A DNA stretch of 64,000 bases, taken from contig NZ_JAHCDN010000003.1 in NCBI RefSeq assembly GCF_018413605.1, positions 1-64,000 on the forward strand, read 5' to 3'. Both the position numbers and the translations under genes were made by a program. Position 1 is the first letter of the stretch. Each line of letters begins with the position of its first letter. The notes beneath the pieces are model-generated. The model had not been told where the DNA came from. It saw nothing but the letters and a program-made list of their open reading frames with translations, and searched no databases. Below, one piece after another: positions 45,220-54,000 of this stretch. Source of the DNA: Variovorax sp. PCZ-1 (GTDB lineage Bacteria > Pseudomonadota > Gammaproteobacteria > Burkholderiales > Burkholderiaceae_C).

Positions 45220-45978
45220 TTAACGGGTCACCAAAACTGCAGGTGGCTTGGGCTTGGAAAAGAAGGGGACGCGCTTGAGAAACAGCTTCAAGGCTTGCCA
45301 ATGTATTCTTGCGATCACACCCAGCGTCATTGCCCCGTAGGAAAGCAATGCTTTGCGAATCGCTTGGCTATTCAGTGCCTGCAAATCGCCGCTGACAGAT
45401 GTGTTGATCAATGCGCCGTTCGCATCGTCATAATCAATACGAGCGACAGTTCGCGCATTTTTTGCTGTGGTCATGAAGCGAAAGCGGTATTGCCCCTCGA
45501 CATTGCAAAACGGCGAAACATGAAAAACCTTGGTGGCTTTCATTTCGTGACCGTATTTTGCGTGATCAAGCAAATACACATGGCGCTCACCAAAGGTGTT
45601 GTTCACCTCCACCACCACGGCTCGCAAACTGCCATCCTCACGATGACAGTACCAGAAGCTTACGGGCTTGAAGCTATAGCCGAATACGCGCGGATAGCAA
45701 TGAAGCCAAGCCTCACCTTTAGCATCGTCAATGCCTTCACTTTTTAGCAAGTCGTCGATCCATTGCATGGCATCGGCTCGGCCATCACCATGGTCTTTAT
45801 CATGGAAACTGATTGCTGCGGCGCGGTTACGCGCAAGCTCACCTGCGCCATGCAGCCCCAAGCTTCGCATCGGCAGCATCAAAAAATAGGTTGGATAAGC
45901 AAAGGCATTTCGCGCGGGGCGCAGGCGCGTATGACGAACTGCGCCAAAGCCCATCATGGCTACCGGCGCGGCGCTCAT
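45220..45978 (-). CDS. DUF1365 family protein
   Basis: A 252-residue protein with FGAVRHTRLRPARNAFAYPT, YPRVFGYSFKPVSFWYCH and VNNTFGERHVYLL, which are DUF1365 hallmarks. These proteins are consistently encoded between a FAD-dependent oxidoreductase and a Cfa-like enzyme, exactly as here. The start overlaps the oxidoreductase stop by ATGA. Function is unestablished; the conserved His, Tyr and Asn hint at an enzyme acting on acyl chains. Confidence 0.93.
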   Translation of the reverse strand: MSAAPVAMMGFGAVRHTRLRPARNAFAYPTYFLMLPMRSLGLHGAGELARNRAAAISFHDKDHGDGRADAMQWIDDLLKSEGIDDAKGEAWLHCYPRVFGYSFKPVSFWYCHREDGSLRAVVVEVNNTFGERHVYLLDHAKYGHEMKATKVFHVSPFCNVEGQYRFRFMTTAKNARTVARIDYDDANGALINTSVSGDLQALNSQAIRKALLSYGAMTLGVIARIHWQALKLFLKRVPFFSKPKPPAVLVTR

Positions 45979-47273
45979 GCGGCTGCTCCATGAATTTGCT
46001 TGAGGATGGCGCGAGCTGCTGCCAAGCCAGACATCAAGCCATCTTCATGAAAGCCATAGCGCGTCCATGCGCCACAAAACCAAGCGTGATTGGCGCCGTT
46101 GATTTCATGCAAACGCGCTTGCGCGCGGGTAGCTGCCAGATCCATCACCGGATGCGCGTATTCAAATACACCATGGATGTGACTACGCGCTATCTCTTGT
46201 GTCGGATTCAGACTCACCACCACAGCTTGCTGAAATGGAATCGGTTGGAGTTTGTTGATGAGGTAGTGCAGACACACACGGCTGCCTTCTTGCGATGAGT
46301 TGCCACGCACATAGTTCCACGCACTCCATGCGAGCTTCGATTTTGGCAACACACTCGCATCGGTATGCAACACGACTTGGTTGGGCTGTGTTCTGAACTC
46401 ACCCAATATCTCACGCTCTTGCGCTCCTGCGTCGCGCAACATGGCCAATGCCTGCGGTGCGTGCGTGGCGAAAATCACGCGGTCAAAGCGTTCTGCTTGG
46501 CCTTGAGTCACAACGCGCACGCCATCGCCATCTCGTTCGACCAACTGCACCGGCGTGTTCAATCGTTTATCGGCAATCTTGTCTGTGATGGCTTTGACAT
46601 AGTTGCGCGATCCACCTGTGACCGTCCACCATTTAGGGCGATTGTTGACCTGCATCAAACCATGGTTGTGGCAGAAGCGGATCATGGTGGAGACAGGAAA
46701 TTGCAGCATCTGTTCTGTGGGGCAACTCCAGATACAGCCGAGCATAGGCAGCAGATACCAATCGCGCACGTCTTGACCGAAGCGGTGCTCTGCTAGAAAG
46801 ACAGACAATGGCTGAGCCAATTGCGCTTCTGTTCCGGCAACAGCGATTTGCGTGCACAGCTTGTTCAGGCGCAGCAATTCCAGCAGCATTTTCAGAAAGC
46901 GCGGACGAAACAAGTTGCCACGTTGTGCAAATACCGTGTTGAGATTGGCACCGCCCCACTCTAGGGCTCGCTCGCCATCGCGGCCTTGCACAGAAAAACT
47001 CATATCTGTCACTGTGGTGTGTGTACCCAATTGCTCAAACAATGCAATCAAGTTCGGATAGGTGCGCTCGTTGTAAACCAGAAAGCCGGTGTCAATGCCA
47101 TGTGTTCGCTCACCATGCGGCGTGGGCAAACTGATGTCAACAGTGTTGGAGTGGCCACCGAAATAACTGCCCGCTTCAAAGAGCGTGATTTGGGCACTGC
47201 CCTGCAAAGCATGAGCCGCTCCGAGACCCGTGATGCCCGAGCCAATGATGGCGATTTTTCGTGGAGCCGTCAT
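45975..47273 (-). CDS. FAD-dependent oxidoreductase, COG2907 type
   Basis: A 432-residue flavoprotein. The start ATG at 47273 follows an in-frame GTG. The FAD motif IAIIGSGITGLGAAHAL and FEAGSYFGGHSNTVD lie at the N-terminus; WFCGAWTRYGFHEDGLMSG closes the FAD site. It is an amine oxidase/desaturase-like protein that leads the cluster and is translationally coupled to DUF1365. A role as acyl desaturase or oxidase in methyl- or furan-fatty-acid synthesis is possible but unproven. Confidence 0.92.
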   Translation of the reverse strand: MTAPRKIAIIGSGITGLGAAHALQGSAQITLFEAGSYFGGHSNTVDISLPTPHGERTHGIDTGFLVYNERTYPNLIALFEQLGTHTTVTDMSFSVQGRDGERALEWGGANLNTVFAQRGNLFRPRFLKMLLELLRLNKLCTQIAVAGTEAQLAQPLSVFLAEHRFGQDVRDWYLLPMLGCIWSCPTEQMLQFPVSTMIRFCHNHGLMQVNNRPKWWTVTGGSRNYVKAITDKIADKRLNTPVQLVERDGDGVRVVTQGQAERFDRVIFATHAPQALAMLRDAGAQEREILGEFRTQPNQVVLHTDASVLPKSKLAWSAWNYVRGNSSQEGSRVCLHYLINKLQPIPFQQAVVVSLNPTQEIARSHIHGVFEYAHPVMDLAATRAQARLHEINGANHAWFCGAWTRYGFHEDGLMSGLAAARAILKQIHGAAA

Positions 47274-47290
47274 CACGCGTTCCCGTGATG
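47271..47290. promoter_or_regulatory. Hairpin that can sequester the oxidoreductase start codon
   Basis: CATCACG-CGTTCC-CGTGATG is a perfect 7-bp dyad. In the mRNA the 3' arm holds the AUG and the loop has GGAA, the only ribosome-site-like bases. Could limit translation of the cluster's first gene. Confidence 0.4.
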
Positions 47291-48024
47291 ACTGGCGGAA
47301 GAGAAAATTGCTGCGAGGCGCCCTGAGACGAAGTAGGGAGGGAGGGAGGAGGAGGAGAAGCGTCTCAGGATTTCAACCGAGCTAAAAGCTCTCGGAAGAC
47401 CTCGCAGCAAGAAAAAGGGGGGATACAGAGAAATCAACTTCCCATAGCCGAGCTTCAGTTGCCAAGGCAGACAACTTGCGGCAGTGGGGTTGATATGAAG
47501 CACTCAGCATCTCCGAAACTCTAATAGCTAAATTGTGACTGATCAGTATTAATTTTCAACTACCCAGACTAATATCCTTCTATTTCTGAAGGCTATTGAC
47601 TGCTCAAAATGAAAAAAGGCTACTACGACTCGAACGGCTGATGGTGACTGCACAGCCGAGGGCATCTTCTCTGGGGTTTCTGTTGTACTTCTATGCTGAC
47701 AACCCAAGACGAATACCTTGTAATTCGTTATGACAATGATGCACTTGGAATTGTCTTTTGTCTAGGACACAAATACTCTAAAAACATAGTGTTTACCCTA
47801 GTTTTTACTTTGATTTATCTCGCAAGCATGCCCAAATTCAGCCTATTTGATACATCGCCCTGCAAGCAGCAAGGATGAAGGCGCATCACAGTTAGGCAAA
47901 AACCACGAAATGCCCGATACTCTTGTTCAGGACAAAGATGCAATCTGCTCACCAGATTGCAACCATAAACAGGCAGTACCCCAGCGTTGTCCCGCTTGGC
48001 GTTGTTTTTTGGAGTTAGCTCAAC
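47277..48024. other. Regulatory gap between lipid cluster and MerR-B12 gene
   Basis: About 750 bases, AT-richer than its flanks, with no gene that I accept. It holds the purine-rich hairpin at 47322-47369 and two dyads related to TTTGTC-TAG-GACAAA (47756-47772 and 47923-47938). TTGTCT and TACTCT (47751 and 47774) could be a promoter for the MerR gene, 17 bases apart. Confidence 0.55.
47322..47369. repeat. Inverted repeat with purine-rich GGGA loop
   Basis: CCTGAGACG (47322-47330) and CGTCTCAGG (47361-47369) flank a 30-base loop with GGGAGGGAGGGAGGAGGAGG. The loop could form a two- or three-tier G-quadruplex on the plus strand. It lies in the leader region of the minus-strand cluster. Confidence 0.6.
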
Positions 48025-48954
48025 GTGAATGATCGGGCAGCAGTTCGCCCCATTACCGTGTCTATCGCCGCTGTAGAGCGAGACACTGGTTTGTCGAAAG
48101 ACACTTTACGCGTCTGGGAGCGGCGCTATGGTTTTCCGATGCCGCTGCGCGACACCTATGGCGAGCGCGCTTATTCATTGGATCAGGTTGAAAAACTGCG
48201 TGTGATCAAGCGTTTGCTCGATAACGGGCACCGGCCTGGTCGCGTGGTGGCTATGAGCATTGAAGAGCTTCAGAGTATTGGGGAGAGCTTATCGGCAGCG
48301 CCCCAACGCATTACTCAAGCTGACAAAACGGATCTGCGCGAATATTTGGCTTTGATCAAATCGCATGATGTCGATGGCCTGCGCCGCTTGCTAGGCCAAT
48401 CTCTGATGCGCATGGGCATAGGCAGCTTTGTCTGCAATGTCGTTGCGCCACTGAACACCACGGTAGGTGACGCTTGGATGCGCGGTCAGATTGAGGTGTT
48501 TGAAGAGCATATGTACACCGAAAGTGTCAACATGGTTCTGCGAAGCGCGATTGGCGCTGCACCCGATTCTGCGCAGCTGGCCAGCCCACGCGTGCTGCTC
48601 ACGACTTTCCCTCAAGAGCCTCATGGCATGGGTCTGCTCATGGCTGAAGCCATGCTGTCTCTGGAAGCTTGCCGCTGTGTCTCCCTGGGTACCCAAACAC
48701 CGATTTGGGATATCGTGCTGGCAGCCACGGCTCACAAAGCTGATATCGTGGCCCTGAGCTTCACAGCAAGCCAGAACCCCAATTACGTGGTCAACGGTTT
48801 GGAAGAGCTGCGCAGCAAACTGGGCACAGGCATCGAGATTTGGGCGGGCGGCAGTTGCCCCATCATCCATCGCCGCAGTATTGAAGGCGTTAAGCCCATC
48901 GCGGCTTTGCAAGACATCGCTGCTCAAGTGGCGAATTGGCGAAGCCAACACTGA
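48025..48954 (+). CDS. MerR-family regulator with cobalamin-binding domain (CarH/LitR-like)
   Basis: A 309-residue protein starting at GTG after GGAG. A MerR helix-turn-helix covers about residues 9-78 (KDTLRVWERRYGFPMP). The sensor half has the W-x9-EH motif of AdoCbl photoreceptors: Trp151, Glu161, His162 (WMRGQIEVFEEH). The B12 motif E-x-H-x-x-G is EPHGMG (His200 as lower ligand), followed by SFTAS and GGS. The residue after the Trp is Met152; in Thermus CarH it is the His that takes cobalt after light. It is divergent from the lipid cluster and probably controls it. Confidence 0.88.
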   Translation: MNDRAAVRPITVSIAAVERDTGLSKDTLRVWERRYGFPMPLRDTYGERAYSLDQVEKLRVIKRLLDNGHRPGRVVAMSIEELQSIGESLSAAPQRITQADKTDLREYLALIKSHDVDGLRRLLGQSLMRMGIGSFVCNVVAPLNTTVGDAWMRGQIEVFEEHMYTESVNMVLRSAIGAAPDSAQLASPRVLLTTFPQEPHGMGLLMAEAMLSLEACRCVSLGTQTPIWDIVLAATAHKADIVALSFTASQNPNYVVNGLEELRSKLGTGIEIWAGGSCPIIHRRSIEGVKPIAALQDIAAQVANWRSQH

Positions 48955-49043
48955 TTCGCTGTCGTTTCTGGGGTCATGCCTGGCTGGCTTCAAATTGTCA
49001 TGGAGGCCAGCTAAAATTCTTAGCTTGTTGACAAGGTGCTGCA

Positions 49044-49934
49044 ATGCTCTACCCTGAATTATTCAAACAGCTCGAATCCGTCCGTTGGGATATGGACAAA
49101 GATATCCCTTGGCACGCCTTTGAAGGCACCAAGCTTTCCGATGAGCAAGCTCAGACGATCAAGATGAATGCGATTACCGAGTGGGCTGCGCTGCCTGCCA
49201 CGGAAATGTTTTTGCGCGACAACCGCGATGATTCTGATTTCTCGGCCTTCATGTCGATTTGGTTTTTTGAAGAGCAAAAGCATTCGCTGGTGCTGATGGA
49301 ATACTTGAAGCGCTTCCGCCCCGATCTCGCACCCACCGAGCAAGAGTTGCACGATATACGCTTTGAATTTGAGCCAGCTCCTGCGCTAGAAACTCTCATG
49401 CTGCATTTCTGCGGCGAGATTCGCCTGAACCATTGGTATCGCCGCGCCAGCGAATGGCATACAGAGCCGGTCATCAAGCACATCTACACCACACTCAGCC
49501 AAGACGAAGCGCGACATGGCGGCGCTTACCTGCGCTACATGAAGCGCGCGATTGGCAAGTTTGGCGATGAGGCCAAATCCGCATTCACCAAAGTCGGCGT
49601 GCTGATGGCTAGCGCGCGCCGCACGGCGCAAGCTCTGCACCCTACAAACTTGCATGTGAACAAAGCGCTCTTCCCGCGCGACACAATTCAAAGCCGCCTG
49701 CCCAATCCCGAGTGGCTGGAGCACTGGCTGGATAAGCAAATCAATTTTGATGCGGTGTGGGAGACCAAAGTGGTCGAGCGCATTTTGCACAACATGAGCT
49801 TGCTGATGGAGCGCAGCTTCGTCACAGCATCTGAGCTCAATCGTTACCGCAAAGAGTTGGCGCAAAGCTTGGCTGCCAAAGCAGAAGGTTTGGCTCTGCC
49901 GCAAATCATTCCAGCAGCACCTAAGCTCGCATAA
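49044..49934 (+). CDS. Ferritin-like diiron protein, acyl-ACP desaturase-like
   Basis: A 296-residue helical protein. Diiron ligands appear as WAALPATEMF, FFEEQKHSLVL (E-E-x-x-H) and LSQDEARHGGAYL (D-E-x-R-H), with a further Glu in MLHFCGEIRLNHW. This pattern is that of acyl-ACP desaturases and ferritin-like oxygenases. It lies 89 bases after the MerR-B12 gene and 1 base overlaps rfaE2. A fatty-acid substrate is suggested by the motifs and the nearby lipid cluster. Confidence 0.8.
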   Translation: MLYPELFKQLESVRWDMDKDIPWHAFEGTKLSDEQAQTIKMNAITEWAALPATEMFLRDNRDDSDFSAFMSIWFFEEQKHSLVLMEYLKRFRPDLAPTEQELHDIRFEFEPAPALETLMLHFCGEIRLNHWYRRASEWHTEPVIKHIYTTLSQDEARHGGAYLRYMKRAIGKFGDEAKSAFTKVGVLMASARRTAQALHPTNLHVNKALFPRDTIQSRLPNPEWLEHWLDKQINFDAVWETKVVERILHNMSLLMERSFVTASELNRYRKELAQSLAAKAEGLALPQIIPAAPKLA

Positions 49935-50434
49935 TGACAGCGCCTGCGGCGAAGTCGATTGCTTCAAAAATAATAGCACCTCGCGCAGATTCTGCGCCGG
50001 CGATTGAGGGATTTGGTTTAAAAAAACCAGTGGTTTTCACGAATGGGGTGTTTGATGTCTTGCATCGTGGCCATGTGAGCTACTTAGAGGCTGCGCGCGC
50101 TTTGGGCGGCAGCTTGATCGTGGGCTTGAACACCGATGCATCGGCCAAGCGACTTGGAAAAGGCCCTGATCGGCCGCTCAACAAACAGGACGATCGTGCT
50201 CATGTGATCGCAGCGCTCGCCAGCGTGGATGCGGTGGTGTTTTTTGATGAAGACACACCCTATGAACTGATCGAAGCCATACGCCCCGATATCATCGTCA
50301 AAGGTGGCGATTACGACATGAGCCAATTGCCTGAAGCACAACTGGTGCAAAGCTGGGGCGGTCAAGCCATGGCATTGCAGTTTGTGGATGGCTACTCCAC
50401 CACAGCCTTGGTGAAAAAGATCCGCGCGAGCTGA
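49934..50434 (+). CDS. rfaE2: D-glycero-beta-D-manno-heptose 1-phosphate adenylyltransferase
   Basis: A 166-residue nucleotidyltransferase for ADP-heptose (LPS core) synthesis. The HxGH motif is DVLHRGHVSYL, with VVFTNGVFD before it and the closing GYSTTALVKKI. The first 28 residues are not conserved, and residues 9-24 (IASKIIAPRADSAPAI) come from an in-frame copy of the repeat family. The start overlaps the upstream stop by one base, so the two are co-translated. Confidence 0.94.
   Translation: MTAPAAKSIASKIIAPRADSAPAIEGFGLKKPVVFTNGVFDVLHRGHVSYLEAARALGGSLIVGLNTDASAKRLGKGPDRPLNKQDDRAHVIAALASVDAVVFFDEDTPYELIEAIRPDIIVKGGDYDMSQLPEAQLVQSWGGQAMALQFVDGYSTTALVKKIRAS
49959..50004 (+). repeat. Repeat family, copy 10 (N-terminus of rfaE2)
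   Basis: TTGCTTCAAAAATAATAGCA then CCTCGCGCAGATTCTGCGCC and GGCGA. Read as IASKIIAPRADSAPA. Confidence 0.85.
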
Positions 50435-51003
50435 ATTGCTGCTACGGCAAACATGCCCGCCACCACGCCCGTCAGGTGTGCTGCCTGGACCACGGAGAAG
50501 CCCCAACTCGCATCCATGCGCAACGGCTGCTCCCACGGCATCTCCCAAATCATCTTGGCAAACAGCACCGCTGTGAGCGGGAATGCGAGCATGTGGCACC
50601 TACGATTCACTATTAAATTTATAGCACTTCGCGCAACAATGACGCCGGCGAGAGCATGATTTAAGCCTGAAAATCCAGCATAAAACTGGATCTGAGGCCA
50701 CAGCAGCAAACTCATATGCAGCAGTGGCCACGCCAGTAGGAGTGCGAGCGCGTCCACGCGCTGCATGCCAATGAGTTGTCCCAGTACGCCCAGGCCAAGT
50801 AAAGCCAGCAGGTTCACCAGCAAATGCACATCGCTCAAGTGCGTGAGACTGGCCGTCCACAGCGTCCAGGGTTGGGAAACCCAAGTATCAGCCTGCCAAC
50901 GCATCGCGATTTGCACATCTGTGGGCAGCAACCAAACGGCGATGCACAGCGCAGCAAGTGTGGCGCACAAGCCGCTCCAGGCAAAGGCTTGGAGCGGGCG
51001 CAT
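50392..51003 (-). CDS. Rhombosortase-like intramembrane serine protease
   Basis: A 203-residue membrane protein of six helices. The start MRPLQAFAWSG lies 7 bases after the RND stop; longer readings overlap the RND gene. The catalytic Ser is in AGFSGLNHAL (Ser112) and the His in QAAHLTGVVAG (His176), with HLLVNLLAL before them. Rhombosortases process GlyGly-CTERM proteins in other bacteria; no such substrate is in the window. It contains an in-frame reversed repeat copy (LAGVIVARSAINLIV) and overlaps rfaE2 by 43 bases at the 3' end. Confidence 0.82.
   Translation of the reverse strand: MRPLQAFAWSGLCATLAALCIAVWLLPTDVQIAMRWQADTWVSQPWTLWTASLTHLSDVHLLVNLLALLGLGVLGQLIGMQRVDALALLLAWPLLHMSLLLWPQIQFYAGFSGLNHALAGVIVARSAINLIVNRRCHMLAFPLTAVLFAKMIWEMPWEQPLRMDASWGFSVVQAAHLTGVVAGMFAVAAIQLARIFFTKAVVE
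50608..50651 (+). repeat. Repeat family, copy 11 (inside rhombosortase gene)
   Basis: CACTATTAAATTTATAGCA then CTTCGCGCAACAATGACGCC and GGCGA. In the gene (reversed) it encodes LAGVIVARSAINLIV, part of a helix. Confidence 0.8.
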
Positions 51004-51010
51004 ACCGAAA

Positions 51011-54000
51011 TCAGCGACCCGAAGGCAATTCAACGGGCTGCTGTGCTGCGCCCTGCGCAGAACCACGGCGCTTGAACTTGCGCCACCAGCCACCAGCCAT
51101 ACCTTCTTTGAAATCATCGACAAAGGTGAACACTGCGGGAATCACCAAGAGCGAGAGAAAGGTGCTGGTGATCAGACCACCGATCACGGCCACGCCCATG
51201 GGGGAGCGGAAGCTGCCATCTGCTGCGCCCCAGCTCATGGCAATCGGCGTCATGCCTGCGCCCATGGCAATGGTGGTCATCACAATCGGGCGTACTCGTT
51301 TGTGGCAGGCATCGAGCAAAGCTTCGGTGCGGCTCATGGGGGCTTGCGCAGGCTGCGTGTCAGTTGCTGGTTTGCCGCGTCGCGCTTCAATCGCATACTC
51401 CACCAAGAGAATCGAGTTCTTCGTCGCCACACCCATCAGCATGATCAAGCCAATCAGCGACGGCATGGAGAAGCTCTTATCGGCCACCAGTAGAGCCACG
51501 AAGGCGCCACCGAGAGAGAGTGGGAGCGCCACCAAAATCGTCATCGGGTGCAAGAAATCTTTGAAGAGCAGCACGAGCACGATGTAAATGCAAAGCACGG
51601 CAGTGAGCATGGCTAAGCCGAAGCTGGCGAAGAGTTCGCCCATCACCTCGGCATCACCAATCACCACTTGCTTCACACCCGCAGGCAAGTTTTGAATCGC
51701 AGGCAGCTTGTCGACAGCAGCCGTGACTTCACCCAAAGGCAAGCCAGACAATTCCACCTCAAACTGCACGTTGCGAGCGCGGTTGAAGCGATCAATCACG
51801 GCTGGGCCGCCTGAGAGTTCAATCGTGGCCACTTGACTGAGCATCACCGGGCCGCGTGCGCCTGGCACCATCAGACGCTCAATGGCGCTTAAGTTGTCGC
51901 GCGCATCGTCGGACAAGCGTACGACGATAGGAATTTGGCGCTGCGCCAGATTGAGCTTAGGCAATGAAGAATCGTAATCGCCCACGGTGGCAATTCGCAA
52001 GGTTTCGCCAATGGCCGCACTCGTGACACCCAAGTCGGCCATGCGTGCGAAATCTGGGCGCACGGTTAGCTCCGGCCGCACCAAGGAGGCGCTCGATGCG
52101 ACAGAGCCCAGGCCGGGAATCGTGCGCAAATCGCGCTCCACGGCCGCAGCGGCAGCGGCCAAAGCCAGTGGATCATCGCCCTGCAAGGCCAGGATGTATT
52201 TCTCACCTGAGCCGCCCAAGCCGACTTTGCTGCGCACGCCAGGCAATTCTTCCAGGGCTTTGCGGATGTTGTTTTCAATGCCTTGCTTGCGCGGGCGTGT
52301 GCCGCGCTCGGCCAGCAAAATTGTGAGTGTGGCTTTGCGTGCTTCTGCCGCGCCGCCGGGTGCAAACGGATCACTGCCCGCCGCGCCGCCACCAATCGTG
52401 GTGTACACCGATTTCACATGCTCAACTTTGCTCACGAGCAAGCGCGCCGCTTCTGCAGCCACTTTCGTCTCGGCGAGTTTGGTGCCCGGTGGAAGCTCTA
52501 AGTTCACTTGTGTCTGTGAGTTGTCATCGGGTGGGATGAAGCCTGTGGGTAACAATGGAATCAAAAACAGCGAGCCGACAAAGAAAGCTATCGCGGCTAC
52601 CACGGTGATCAGGCGATGCTTCAAACACCAGCGGCTCACATTCATGTACCAAGTCATGAGCGCGCCATCTTTTTCTACATGACCGTCTTTGATCGGCTTG
52701 AGCAGATAGGCCGCCATCATGGGTGTGAGCATGCGCGCGACCACGAGCGAGGCGAACACCGCGAGCGCCGCCGTCCAGCCAAATTGCTTGAAGAATTTGC
52801 CCACGATGCCGCTCATGAAGGCGGTGGGCAAAAACACCGCGATCAAAGTGAAAGTGATCGCAATCACGGCCACGCCAATCTCATCTGCAGCTTCCATCGC
52901 TGCCTGGTAGGGTGTTTTGCCCATGCGCAAATGGCGCACGATATTCTCCACTTCCACAATCGCATCGTCCACCAAAATGCCGATGACGAGTGAGAGTGCG
53001 AGCAGGGTGACGACGTTGATGGAGAAGCCCAAGTAATTCATGCCGATAAAGGCAGGAATTACCGATAAAGGCAAAGCCACCGCAGAGACGAAGGTGGCTC
53101 GCCAATCGCGCAAGAACAGCAGCACCACCAGCACGGCCAGCGCAGCACCTTCAGCCAGCAAGGTGAGCGATGCCGAATATTCTTCTTCCACTGGCGTCAC
53201 AAAGTCAAACGCCTCCGTGAGCTGCATATCGGGGCGGGCGAGCTTGATCTCCTCCAAAGCCTTGCGCACGCCACGGCCTGCATCGACCTCGCTCGCGCCT
53301 TTGCTGCGTGCAATTTCAAAGCCCACCACGGGCACGCCATTGAGCAAAGCGCTAGAGCGTTGCTCGGCAATCGTGTCTTTGACTTCGGCGATTTGATCGA
53401 GGCGGATTTTTTGCCCGTTGGCGCCAAGAGAAAGTTCAATCGCTGCGATTTCTGCAGCAGATTTCACCGTGGCCAGGGTGCGCACGGGCTGCTCGCTCGT
53501 GCCCAAGTTCGTACGACCACCGGCGGTTTCCATTTGCACATCACGCAGCTGGCGCGAGACCGCTGCCGCACTTACGCCCAGCGATTGCATCTTGGCTGTA
53601 TCGAGTGTGATGCGCACCTCGCGGTTCACGCCGCCCACACGGTTGACTGAGCCCACGCCGGGAACTGCCAACAAGCGGCGCGTGAGCGTGTCGTCCACAA
53701 ACCAGCTCAATGCCTCATCGTCCATCGAGGGAATGCGAATCGTGTAAGCCAGCACGGGGCCGCCCGAAATATTGACCTTGCTCACAATTGGATCGCGCAA
53801 GTCAGCAGGTAAATCGGCTCGCACCTGTTGCACAGCAGAGCGGGTTTCGTCCAGCGCTTCTTGCGTAGATTTTTCGATGCGGAATTCAGCGGTGATCGTG
53901 ACCACACCATCTTGCACTTTGGTGTAGATATTCTTCAAGCCTGCCAAAGCTGCAATCGAATTTTCAATCTTGCGCGCCACCTCGGTTTCAAGCTGAGCGG

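Noticed and set aside
47273-47503. Small minus-strand frame over the purine hairpin, and a small plus-strand frame at 47693-47878
   Set aside because: Low-complexity sequence without a ribosome site or recognisable domain; better seen as regulatory DNA.
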